From Calamus simplicifolius (lineage: Eukaryota > Streptophyta > Magnoliopsida > Arecales > Arecaceae): DNA of 64,000 nucleotides. Positions 36,298 through 46,225 of the stretch are shown here, one piece after another. The notes below the pieces were generated by a model, which saw nothing but the letters and a program-made list of their open reading frames with translations, was not told the origin of the DNA and made no database searches. Position 1 is the stretch's first letter. Each line of letters begins with the position of its first letter. A program made the translations under genes and the position numbers. Location of the stretch: positions 417,154 through 481,153 of the forward strand of contig UESW01004765.1 in NCBI GenBank assembly GCA_900491605.1, read 5' to 3'.

Positions 36298-36729
36298 TCA
36301 CTTGGTAGTGATGATGGCATTTAAAAGATTTAAGCCGGGTTGTTCGAGGATTTTGTTGTAGGTCAGGAGGACATGGATGACTAGGAACTTCACCATAACC
36401 GTGCTCTGGCATGGCAGCATCTTGGTCGTGACTGAGGGAGTGATCTCTTCCTCCACTTTTATAGAATCTCCAGTAAAGCCTACCAAAGGCATGGTCACGG
36501 ACCGAAGAAAGTCGGAAGACAAATCCATCCGAACAAAAGCATCGTAAGTGAGAATGTCAGTCGAACTTTCACTATTGACAAGAATCCTCTTTACAGGATG
36601 TTTAGCGATTATCATGGACATGACAACGCTATCATCATTAGGATTATCTATCCCCACTAGGTCCCTATTAGAAAAGGGGATTACAACATCTAATCCCTCA
36701 TCCCCCTCGCGGCCTCTTAGAAGTGCCAC
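36298..36729 (-). pseudogene. Tat aspartic protease region, active site altered
   Basis: A frame of 143 codons resembles the Tat protease. The stretch IIAKHPVKRILVNSESSTDIL sits where the family has an Asp-Gly or Asp-x-Gly active centre (usually VLVDGGSSADIL); here Asp is Asn and the following Gly is Glu. The protein could therefore not process the polyprotein. Downstream PLVGFTGDSI is conserved in the family. Confidence 0.7.
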
Positions 36730-36999
36730 CTGTCCATCCGGAGATCATGGCCACAGTCTTCTCAGTTGGGGCGTTGTCAACGCTGACCTGGGTGGCCAGA
36801 GGTGCTGCCGAGCCTAGTGCAGTTGGGGCCCCTTCTGGATAAACATCCCGAGATAGCCTCGCTGGATAAGCTCCTCGATCACTTTCTTCAAGTGATGACA
36901 ATCCTTCGTGTCATAGTCATGGTCCCGATGGAAGCGGCAGTAAAGATTCTTGTTGCAGAAAGCACCCGGCTTTAGGAAAATAGGGCATCAAAAGTATGG

Positions 37000-39900
37000 C
37001 TCACCCTCGATCTCCACTAGGATGTGGGATCTCGAGGTGAGCAGAGGGATAAAGTGCTCCTCCTTGGGGGTGAAAGTCCAAGGCCGGTTATCTGATCGAT
37101 GGGGAGGCTTGAGCTTCTTGGGATGAGGCCCGCCTAGCTCCATTTGGGTCTGTCTTTTGCTGGATCCTCCATCGGCCTCCCTTCGAGAGGAATCAGCCTC
37201 ATTGGCATGGATGTACTTCTGCGTATGACCCAGCAGTTTGGCATAGGAACTAGAGGGTTTCTTGTCGAGGGAGTAGGAGAAGCAAGAGGGATGAAGCCCT
37301 CATTTCAAAGCTAGGGTAGCCACAGAGTCATTGAGATGGTAGACCTCGAGGGCGTCCGCCTTGAACCAAGCCATGAAATCCTTTAATGACTCCTCATCCT
37401 TCTACCGGATGGAGAACAAACTGTTGGCCTCCCGAGGGATCCTTTAGCAAGTGTTGAAGTGTGCCAGGAATGCCCTCTCTAGCTGTCTGAAGGAGTTGGT
37501 ACTGCGCGGCGGTAAGCGAAAGTACCAGGCATGCGCTGTAGGGAGAAACAATCCCCAAGGCATGCATATTTTAAAAAATTTGATAACAATTATCATTGCG
37601 GAATTTTAAAGATTACATACTAATCTATCTAACATGCATCAAGATCATATCTTTGCCTTGTATATAGGATCGATTGATCCAAAATGTGCATATAAATAAA
37701 AATATCAAGATTATATCTTGATCTTCAAGATGACTAGTCATACTACTTATCTTGAAGCCTGCCTTAAGATCTAGGGATCAAATCACTTACCTTAAGAACA
37801 GTAGGTAAATCCTTATTGCTCTGCAGCCGTTCAATCGTCGGCCTCTAGTATCGTCCACGCGAAGCCCCGAATGATCTGATTTCCGGGAGTGCTAGCTCGT
37901 GGAAAAATAGCTTTGCTGATTTTGAATCCTCCTACTTGAATCTTCCTCTAAGATCCACCACGCTTCCGCTAACACCAGAATCACCAGAATTTTTTATTCT
38001 AACCTTTTTAGAATTACAATCCACGACATATCGTGTATTATTGTTCTGTGTATTCTGATGAGGGAATGCCCTCTATTTATAGTCTCAATTTAGCCTTAAC
38101 ATTGAATTCTGACATTAAGAATTCCGTCGTTTGGTAAAAGCGAAGAGACGCCGAAGGCGCGACGCTTGGTTTAATTCCGACGTTCGGTGAAAACCAAAGA
38201 GACGTAGCTAAATCCGACGTTCGGTGAAAACCAAAGAGTCGTGGCTAAATCCAACGTTCGGTGAAAATTAATGTTAGGCATTAAATTCTACATGAGAATT
38301 TAATCTCTCATGAGATGAGATTTTAGCCATCTCATCATATGAGATCCTTATGCGAGAGGTTTGGGTTGGTTTAATCTGATCTGAATTTATTTGACTGAAC
38401 CCACATAGATCATGGTCCAAGCCCAAATCAAATTTGGCTAGTCTTGAATCTATTTAAATCCAAATCAAGTCTAATTTCAAATCAATATTTGAAATTGACT
38501 AGTCCTTCTAATGGACTTAAACCAAACTGAATCTTATTCACTTGTACTTAATTCAATTAAGATAATTCAATCAATCAAATTGATTAATTAAATCATATAC
38601 GATTATCAATCGTTGATCAGCAAACAGATCATCCTAGGAAACTTCTATGCGTGTGACTCTCTAGGTTCGAACCTAAGCCGGTAGCATAGAAACAACTTTC
38701 TATACTAATCGATGTGCCCATCTAGCAATGGAACCCGATGTTTGGATAGGTCGAAGAGTTGCCGAGCAAACTCCAAGAACCCTAAGAAACAGTTACCGTA
38801 TAATTCATCCTTTTGACCACAAATGCTAAGGATGGCTTAAGAGCCTGTCAACTCTAAATAGCAAATCCATAAAGTGATTTCAACTTTAGTGATCATGTGA
38901 CTTTCACATGAAGTGCCTTGGCCAAGGTCTTGCTAAATTGAAACACAAGCATTTCTTCTTTTAACGGGATAGGTCAAATTCCATCTTGATCCACAACTGA
39001 CTACCACAAGTACTTGACTGCACCCAGTAACCTTTCATAGCTGGATTAGAAATCCAGGTGGTCCGGCACCTAAGTACAATGAGTTGCTTGTAAGCCACTG
39101 GTTGTGATCTTCAGGTCTGAAGGATACTTATACCTATATCTTCTCGGATTAACTCTTGACAGTAGAGTATCCGAAAATGAGTCACGTTCGGTGAAATGTA
39201 CTCCTACACTTCCACCTGTATGTCATACTAGTGTCTCTACACACCTTGGTTAAGAGGATAACCAACAAATATGATATACAACGTCCTATAATTGATAGTA
39301 CTATGGCCCTGTCATAGTATATCATTTGGTTGCGAACTCTTTTAAGGACCTTCAAAGATAAATCCTCTTTATCGTGAAGGAAGATCCTGAGGGCTTCATT
39401 ACAATCAGGAGTATTAAGAAGATGTTCTTGTAATGAATAAACTGCCAAATAACTTTTATTAATATATCAATTTATATACAATTTACATTAGCATAATCAT
39501 CAAATGATTGGCTTTAGGATATAATTCCCAACATGCGCAACCTTCCAAAGGGTGGCCGAAAAGGCGACATAGAGGAGGGAGTCGGTTACCCCTGGACTTG
39601 CATGAGGACCTTGTAGCTTTCCAAATAGTCCAGCAGATCGGTGGTACCATCGTAGGGTTCCAACTAGGAAAGACGGAATCAGATCGAGATCGGCTCCTCC
39701 ATAATACGGTGAGACAGTGGGGGCGGCTATTGTAATTCGCCTCCGGCTGGTTAGTGATTCTGTGGCTAAGCTCCTCCAGCCATTGATTGTACTCATCGAA
39801 CCATCGTTTTGTCCGACGATAGATTCAACCATCGAAGGACCCCTCTCTTGAAGATCCAGAGAACGAACAGGGGGAGGGGTAGTGCCGGTGGTGATGTCCT

Positions 39901-40377
39901 TGCTTGGGTTCCCTCCCGTGCTATCGTTTAGGGGAGTTGTTGGAATGGTGGGACAGAGATCGTGACCTTTTGGAGGCCTTCCGACGGTAAGGCTTTGGCA
40001 AAACATGACGGTAGGGTTCCCGCGAAGGAAGTCTACCGCAGGAGGATTGTCGGCTGGCCTAGGAGCATGCCGTCTAGGATGGAGAAGGCTGAGGTTGTTG
40101 CTGCATGGCTATAGAGTGTTGCTCTTGCAGCACTCGGACCACAGTCACCAGGTCCTGAACTTGTTGAGCAAGGGTGGCAAGTTGGTCGGGTTAGGTGACC
40201 AGCAGTGGTGGTGGAGACGGAGCAGTGAGTTGACCTCCAGCTGCTCAACTCACAGGGGATGCCCCCAGCATAGTTGGTGGAGGCCTTCTGAGCATGCGTA
40301 ACCGCCATTTCTTTCTTGAAGGGGGATGGGGATCTGCTACCAGCCTTCATAGGTATTTTGCTTCTCTCAAATCTCAC
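37000..40377 (-). pseudogene. Tat gag, split by a solo LTR
   Basis: Pieces on the minus strand at 40377-40033, 40006-39540 and 37531-about 37000 form a gag-like protein. Across the solo LTR the frame rejoins as KVAHAWYFRLPPRSTNSFRQ then LERAFLAHF, the conserved gypsy gag core (consensus W-Y-x-L-P-P-x-S-I). This confirms that the 2-kb block is an insertion. Several stops, for example within the segment near 37440, inactivate it. Gag would form the virus-like particle. Confidence 0.75.
37537..39533 (-). repeat. Solo LTR (about 2 kb) inside Tat gag
   Basis: Flanked by TGCGC at 37532-37536 and 39534-39538. On the minus strand it starts TGTTGGGAATTATATCC and ends TCCCTACA, so the ends are TG...CA with TGTTGGGA/TCCCTACA imperfect inversion. 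No internal direct repeat, primer site or pol domain is seen, so it is best read as a solo LTR left by recombination between LTRs. The 88-codon minus ORF at 39448-39182 is a recurring LTR reading frame, not a gene. I would guess a Copia family, unproved. Confidence 0.8.
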
Positions 40378-40380
40378 GTT

Positions 40381-40399
40381 CTCCTATCTGATGCGCCAA
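40381..40399 (-). other. Probable primer-binding site of Tat element
   Basis: On the minus strand, TTGGCGCATCAGATAGGAG follows the 5' LTR end after two or three bases. TGG plus GCGC is the expected start of a complement to a tRNA 3' end. I cannot name the tRNA with confidence. Confidence 0.5.
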
Positions 40400-40401
40400 T
40401 C

Positions 40402-41266
40402 TATTGCCGCCAAATCACCTTCATCAAAGCGTTAGGTAAGGTTTGGGATCTAATGGTTGATGAGGATGGGGATGGGAGTCCTTCGAAGCTCCGCCCTCGG
40501 ACTAGGAAGTGAGTGACTTGGGAAATAGTAGCCTATCTCCCTCTATTTGGGAGATAGCTAAGGACTTAGAGAAATTCTTGGAGTTGAAGATGTTGAAATC
40601 CTTCTCTCATCATGAGCGAGGGTTCTTATACCTGATTAAGAGTTCCTCTTATCCCTTTTTGAACAGTTGTTGATTTCGAGACGCTTCGTCCTGACATGAA
40701 ACAAGCGATAAGGCCGACAGCGACAGGTGGTGTCTGCCTCCTGGCTTGTCAGAATTGGCAAGCCATCTCTTTGTTTGACACGGGCGGCTACAGCCAGTTG
40801 GTTGGCTACGTCTTGTTAGGCACGGTGCAACAGATGATTGGTAGGCCGGGTCTTATCGGGCGTACGCCTCAGTCGGTAGGTAGAACATGTGGAACCGCAG
40901 GTGGGCCACGTGGGGCCGTAGAAAGGGGGGCCACGTATGGCGACGATGGGCCATGTGGGGGCCGCGGATGGTTGCGGGCCATGTGGTGCTGAGGTCGACA
41001 CTGGAGTTGGTCCTGATGTTGACGCTGAAGTCGATCTTGAGGCCAACGCGAAAGTCGGTTAAGGGTTTGACTCTGGAGTCGGTGCTGAGGGCCGACACTG
41101 GAGTCGGTCTTGTGTCCGACTCTGGAGTTGGTCTGAGGATCGGCGTTAGCATCAGTGCTGAGGGCCGAGGCGACACGTCATATCATGATGACTTTAATTG
41201 TTCAATCTTGTCTTTGTCAGTTAGCCCTTTTTAGCTAACTTTAACGTGACTTGATCAACCACATCA
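40402..41266 (-). repeat. 5' LTR of Tat element
   Basis: The LTR is 865 bp, starts TATTGCCGCC (mutated TG) and ends CCACATCA in plus orientation, then the TTTCT duplication. Relative to the 3' LTR it lacks about 50 bp near 40510. The GAGTCGG minisatellite is at about 40990-41170. Confidence 0.9.
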
Positions 41267-41271
41267 TTTCT

Positions 41272-42110
41272 TAATGGGTAAATATGGTGCTACCCTTTGC
41301 CATGGTGAAAGAAATTTATAGTATTCAAATGTTGTAGACAATTCTATTCAAAGGTTGTAGACCATTCTATCTCCAAAATTGAAGATTTTGATTTTATCCA
41401 AGAGACCTATATCAGAAGAGCCACCATCCTAAGCCAGTAGTAAGAGAGAATCCTACCAATCAATTAAAATATGTGAGCAAGTCCTTAACAGGCTTCTAGT
41501 AGCAAATATAATATAATATTTTTTTTTTACTTTTATAATTTATAAAATCAATTTGTATGATGAAGATATACCTAAAATAAATTGAGCCAAACTATTTGCA
41601 AAATCGAGAACATAAGCCCTCTAAGAAATATTATAAAGCAGTCCTGATAGAGCTTTGTTTAGTATATTTATCTAGTTATATTGGTCATAATGCATATATA
41701 AATGCGTGTGGCTACCAAAGATTTTAGTTGTAAAATAAGTTTAGAGAGATTTAAATAAAAATATTGCCTTAACATGTCTTCCCTATGAAATCATTTAAGA
41801 TCTGTTTGCTATATCATATTCTTTGCCCAAGCATGTTTTGAAGTTTTGCAATGAAAAATAATTAATATAAATTTCTCTACGCAGCCTTTGGAAAAAAAAA
41901 AATCTATATAAATTTGAACTTCAGAGATAGGCAGAAGAAGGATAAAGGATAAGCGTACAAATTACACGAGAAAGCTAGTAATTACAAGCTCATGGGATGC
42001 TATGGAACTATCGAAACGAACGCATCCTTGAAGAAAACTAACGGATGTCTGGCTGCAACGAAGGCCATTTTCGATTATTATTATTTTATATCTGCTTGAT
42101 TTTTATGTCC
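41272..42110. other. AT-rich spacer without supported gene
   Basis: Between the Tat target-site copy and the snoRNA promoter I see no ORF, motif or clear transposon end. A short internal repeat (GTTGTAGACMATTCTAT) occurs twice near 41330-41370. Confidence 0.5.
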
Positions 42111-42120
42111 AATAGCTCGT

Positions 42121-42300
42121 CTAATGGGTTTGGGCGGGTTGATTGGCTTCGATCAAGAAATTGCGATGGCTGAGCCTGGCACCATGGCGCTCGTGCACGG
42201 CACGTGCCAGACGTATGGTTGCGCCGACACGCCACCCCTCTAGTTAAATCGGCGCTCAATCGGCATCTAGGGTTAGGGTTCCTGAGATTGGCTATAAAAG
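42121..42300 (+). promoter_or_regulatory. Telo-box/site II/TATA promoter of snoRNA locus
   Basis: The region has a TGGGC-type site II element near 42129-42136, the telo-box TAGGGTTAGGGTT at 42268-42280 and a TATA box (CTATAAAAG) at 42292-42300. In plants this combination is known from ribosomal-protein and snoRNA genes. It lies about 360 bp upstream of the U18 snoRNA on the same strand, followed by a pyrimidine-rich leader. Confidence 0.65.
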
Positions 42301-42457
42301 AGGCCACGAGGCCCGCTCCTTGCCAGGCGACGCTCCTCGCGTTTCTCTTAGGTGGAGGCCTTTTCTCTGGTTTTGCTCTCTCCTTCCATCCCCCTACCCT
42401 ATTCTTTCTCTTTCCTTTCTTGAGATCGAATATTTTATTTGCTATCTTCGACCAGAT

Positions 42458-42538
42458 GGATCAAGGGATGAGAATACTGCAACAATATGAAGTTATAATC
42501 TTTTCTATGATTCTTTGTATTTAAGTCTCTGATGATCC
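42458..42538 (+). ncRNA. Candidate box C/D snoRNA
   Basis: The terminal stem GGATCA/TGATCC pairs perfectly. A C-like box GGGATGA (one mismatch to RTGATGA) is at 42465-42471 and the D box CTGA at 42529-42532. Length of 81 nt and box spacing match the U18 copy downstream. The guide upstream of the D box is TTTGTATTTAAGTCT; I do not recognise an rRNA target. Plausible but unproven because of the imperfect C box. Confidence 0.4.
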
Positions 42539-42657
42539 CTTTTCCGGTTTTTTGACTCGATCTACTCCCTTTTTTCTTTTTCTTTATTTCATTTTTGTTA
42601 TCGTGTTTTTGTTTTCTTTTTTAAGTGTTTCGAATCATTTATTGAACGGTTTGATCT

Positions 42658-42739
42658 GTGGGATGTGATGATGAAATATATTGGTCCGTGTTTCTGATTA
42701 TACCGTGACTGATACTTTCTTACCAATCTCTGATCCCAC
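42658..42739 (+). ncRNA. U18: Box C/D snoRNA U18
   Basis: This RNA guides 2'-O-ribose methylation of large-subunit rRNA in the nucleolus with fibrillarin. Visible parts: terminal stem GTGGGAT (42658-42664) with ATCCCAC (42733-42739), C box GTGATGA (42665-42671), guide TTGGTCCGTGTTT directly before the D' box CTGA (42694-42697), a C'-like GTGACTGA (42705-42712), and D box CTGA (42730-42733). The 13-nt guide is the conserved U18 antisense element, complementary to AAACACGGACCAA of 25S rRNA; the fifth base upstream of D' pairs with an A, the site equivalent to yeast A649. Human U18 shares the same guide plus D' block. Probably released from a longer transcript started at about 42325. Confidence 0.9.
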
Positions 42740-42828
42740 GCAAGATGGATAGAAAAGGATTTTAAATTTTGAATCTGTGGTTATTTTTCTTATTATCTCT
42801 ATAATGTATCTACTTGGTTTGTTTTTGT

Positions 42829-42915
42829 CATGCTGTGATGAATTATGAAATACGCGTGTCGGACATCGGAGACGCTTTTGCGTCTATGAGAAGATATTTC
42901 ATTTATCTGAGCAAT
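42829..42915 (+). ncRNA. Candidate box C/D snoRNA downstream of U18
   Basis: A perfect C box GTGATGA (42835-42841) and D box CTGA (42907-42910) are 65 nt apart, with a short TGC/GCA terminal stem. An internal hairpin AGACGC-TTTT-GCGTCT lies at 42870-42885 and a D'-like CGGA precedes it. The guide before D is ATATTTCATTTAT; target not identified. Position on the same strand, about 90 nt after U18, fits a plant polycistronic snoRNA transcript. Confidence 0.5.
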
Positions 42916-43128
42916 TTCTTACTTTTTTTTGTTTGGTATGATTTATCGGACCTTTTCTTGAGGTGTTTTAATTGTAAATCATCTTTTTATTGGGTTTTTC
43001 GGATGGCGTTTTGGATCTAGGTTCAGATCCACCAGTTTGGGATATTTTTTTTGTTATTGTTTTACAGGTTAATTTCTATCTCCTTTGATTTATATTAAAT
43101 CCTGTAACAACGAAGTCTTAAAACAAAT

Positions 43129-43969
43129 GCAAAAGAGACCGATCTATCAAATTGATGAAGTGTTGTATCATAAATAAGAGCAAAAAAAACCCCATCAAAT
43201 TCATTAATCAAGGTTGAAATTGATGAAGTCTTAAAAAAAATGTGTAAAATATTTCATGTATGTAAACAGAAAGGCTGTATTTGATTGTTAATCTTTTTTT
43301 TAATAACAAATTTATCATCAAGAGATAACTTTGTTATTTTTGGATTCATTAAGGTAGTGTTTGATCCCAAATGCTATAGCTAGAAGGGATAGGACTGAAA
43401 AAATTTAACTAGAAGCGATAACCCATGGTTAACCATGCCATGAGTTATCCTTTGAACTTATTCCTTAGGAAATTCAGGAACAACTAATATTATCCTTTGA
43501 TGGCAAACTTGTAATTTTAAAAAAATACTTATTCCCTCAGCTATTTTCTCCAGGGATAGCTTTTAGGCTATCAAACACTACCTAAATGATAAGTTTAGAA
43601 GATAACTTAAATATGGGTTATCTTCTTTGGTTAAATTTTTTTAAAATTATTTTATTTAGCTATAGCAAAAGAGACAGATCTATCAAATTGATGGAGTGGT
43701 ATCATAAATAAGAGCAAAAAAACCCATCAAATTCATTAATCAAGGTTGAAATTGATGAAGTCTTAAAAAATGTATAAAATATTTTTATGTATGTAAACAG
43801 AAAGGCTGTACTTGATTTATAAAAGGTTAATTTTTTTTAATAACAAATTTGTCATCAAAAGATAATTTTATTATTTTTGTATTCATTAAAGGATAAGTTT
43901 AGAAGATAACTTAAATATGGGTTATCTTTTTTGGTTAAATTTTTTTAAAATTATTTTATTTAGCTATAG
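43129..43969. repeat. Tandem duplication of about 305 bp, first copy split by a MITE
   Basis: Copy 1 starts GCAAAAGAGACCGATC at 43129 and resumes after the MITE to 43664. Copy 2 is 43665-43969. Outside the MITE the two copies align along their whole length with scattered changes. Copy 2 keeps the uninterrupted sequence ATTCATTAAAGGATAAG at the position of the insertion. Confidence 0.9.
43353..43582. mobile_element. Tourist/PIF-Harbinger-like MITE
   Basis: The element is 230 bp, with perfect 13-bp terminal inverted repeats GGTAGTGTTTGAT and ATCAAACACTACC, flanked by TAA on both sides (43350-43352, 43583-43585), the usual target of PIF/Harbinger. No ORF. The sister copy of the duplication gives the empty site, so ends and target duplication are well supported. 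Confidence 0.9.
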
Positions 43970-45400
43970 CTTTTGAGGATAAAAATGAATATTCTAAAGT
44001 AGCTATAAGCTATCTCTCAATAAATAGTATTTATTCAAGGGATAGCTGAAATAAGCACCTTTTTAGCACATTTTTAAAATTATATGTCGGATAGTTGCGT
44101 ATTGGGTTTCCTAAGGAATAAGTTCAGGGGCCTTTGGTTACCTATTCTTTTTAGCTATAGCATATGGAAATAAGGAAGGATATCCTTTCTTCCTTATTTC
44201 TCGTATCAAACATTAAATTTCACATTATTTGCTATTAATGTGTTTTTAATGTTGAAAACTTAAAATTTTGATAATTGATGTCATCGCATTTTAGTGAGAA
44301 ATTATAAAAGCTTTCACTTCATGTATGCCACATTGCTCTTTGAAATATACGGCAGATCGTCAAGTCTAGCTAAAAAATTTAACGTAAGGAACCGTAGCCT
44401 TGATATATTTAATCTGAGATGGGGGGGGAGAATGTAGCTTTCTAGCTAGATATCAGGTTTATTTACAGATTTTTTTTTAATTTTCAGACTATCCGATGTT
44501 TTTTTTTTGTCATATTTACTTCTAGTGTATGGTAGCATTTTCGTAACGTCCATGTATCACCAATTCCTCAATTGATTGCAGAGGAAAAAAAAAAAAAAAA
44601 GTGATGAGCATGTTACTGAAAAAAAATAAAAATATAAAAAGAAGTTTATTTAATTAGTTTTTATTAAAAATTAAATAATTTTTTAAAGTTATTTATAAAA
44701 ATATTAGTTTAATAAAATATAAAATAATTGAGTTAAAAAAGATGAAAAATATATTGTTTATAAAATTTTAATTAAGCTAGTTTATGAGCTTCTAATTGAG
44801 CTATCTTACAAGCATCTGTGTATTTAAGCTTCTTTCGTTTATCAAATGAGCTTTGAACTCACATGCTGCTGGTTCTGAAGAATCCTTTGCTCAATTCACT
44901 AGTGGCTTTGGCAGATGGTCTTGATTGTTTGGTCGATTTATATAGAATCTCTTGCGAGTTCTTTATTCCTGAAGGTTAGGAGAGAATTTTAAGCAAATTG
45001 GATTATATAATATCTGTAAATTCATGTAATTACTTACACCGTGTTGGTGTTTATTTACTTTGCTTTTTATTTGAGTGATAACATATTACTCAGTCATGGC
45101 ATAGAAAAAAAAAAAAAAAAAGAAAGGCAACTCAACTCATCTATTTTTTTTTTTTTTCAACGATCCTTTTATATTATTTAGAATAAAAGTTTTAATGAAA
45201 GTTTTACATTGGCTATCAGTTATTCAATGCAACTTTTTTTTGTGAGAATTGGTAAATCTACTCTAACCCTTGATAGGGGAACTTTAGGATTAGATGAACT
45301 TCAAGATTAGATCAGATAAAAAAAGATAAAAAATGTGATTTTGGTTTTTGAATAAAATATCCATATTTTGTAAGAAATGATAAGATATTTTATTTAGGTC
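43970..45400. other. AT-rich spacer with MITE-like fragments
   Basis: No supported ORF. GGGGCCTTTGGTTACC near 44130-44145 and GCTATAGC words resemble the ends and interior of the MITE at 43353, suggesting another decayed copy. Homopolymer A and T runs are common. Confidence 0.45.
45128..45240 (-). repeat. Short internally deleted RTE LINE remnant
   Basis: CAACTCAACTCATCT at 45128 equals the 3' tail of the full LINE (9243 on), and TTTTACATTGGCTATCAG at 45203 matches its 5' region (TTTTACGCTGGCTATCAG, 12293 on). Everything between is missing. Orientation is the same as in the full copy. Confidence 0.5.
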
Positions 45401-46087
45401 AGATGTTCATTGGTGGAAAAAAATAAACCTATTCATTAGTGATGAATCCGGATTGTATTCTGTAGATCAAGGTAATTATTTTATAAAAAAATAAAAAATT
45501 ATTTGCAAAGAATTATATGTAGAATAGTAGTTATTAAGAGATAACAATTAATTAATTAAAAATTAATTAATTAATGAAATTAAGAAAATAGATTGAGGAA
45601 TTCGAATCAAACATGCTCACAGGTTTTATATTCTTTTTTTTTACGTTACAATAATAATAATTTTAGTAAATTTAGGATTAAAATAATTTATCTTTTGTCA
45701 AGTATGATTTTTAATAAAAAGAATGATAGAACCTAGTCCGTATTGCTCTCGTTAGCATTTTCTTCATAATTTTTTTTCTTATTGGTCTAAATTGGAGAAA
45801 ACTACTCTCTAACTATTGCCTGATGTCCTTTTATGAAGCTTATACCCAAACCTTACCTAAATCATCTCTTTCTTTTTCGACTAGACTTTTTTTTTTTGCA
45901 AATAAAATTGTGTCACTAAGATTTTTATTACAAAATTAAATCAAGCTTAAGGTTGAAAGAAGCTAGCTAGTATCACTAATTAATTATTGAGTTTTTGAAG
46001 TAAATTTTGCAGTTCGAACTATTAGAAACTTTCCTAGAGTTCATTAAAATTTTTCTTAGAGTTCATTCATAGATCTACCATACTTGT

Positions 46088-46225
46088 ATTTGTGAGGGCT
46101 AACTTAGCCGGTACTAACTTCGAACGAACAATATTTGTGATGACTAACTTAGCATTTCGGTACTAACTTGTAAAGAATAATGATATTTGAGAGGCTAACT
46201 TAGCATTTCGGTACTAACTTGGTAT
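46088..46225. repeat. Three tandem copies of a roughly 52-bp unit
   Basis: The unit contains GGCTAACTTAGCATTTCGG then TACTAACTT; copies begin near 46097, 46142 and 46191. It lies between the left LTR block and the protease remnant of the Athila-type element. Confidence 0.75.

Larger units (their letters stand above)
17775..41266 (-). mobile_element. Tat-lineage Ty3/gypsy retrotransposon, host of two nested insertions
   Basis: The element is flanked by TTTCT at 17770-17774 and 41267-41271. It runs right to left: 5' LTR 41266-40402, PBS-like site, gag, protease, RT, RNase H, integrase, a minisatellite spacer, an antisense gene unit, then 3' LTR 18683-17775. Removing the Del/Tekay element (23097-33808), the solo LTR (37537-39533) and their duplicated 5-mers leaves about 10.8 kb, a normal Tat size. 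RT motifs (DLNKACPKDSYPLPRIDQLV, FMDAFSGYNQI) and an antisense ORF before the 3' LTR are typical of the Tat/Retand group. LTR copies differ clearly, including an approximately 50-bp gap, so it is older than its passengers. Confidence 0.92.

Noticed and set aside
38655..38690. GGTTCGAACC palindrome in the solo LTR, tRNA-like
   Set aside because: No cloverleaf can be formed; it is part of the LTR.
39182..39448. 88-codon minus ORF in the solo LTR
   Set aside because: Starts within LTR sequence and has no domain; a recurring open frame of the LTR family rather than a host gene.
42204..42524. 106-codon ORF downstream of the telo-box promoter
   Set aside because: The sequence looks like a pyrimidine-rich leader and overlaps the first snoRNA candidate; no protein similarity recognised.
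43010..43040. GGTTCAGATCCACC resembling a tRNA T-arm near the snoRNAs
   Set aside because: No D-arm, anticodon arm or acceptor stem upstream; probably chance.
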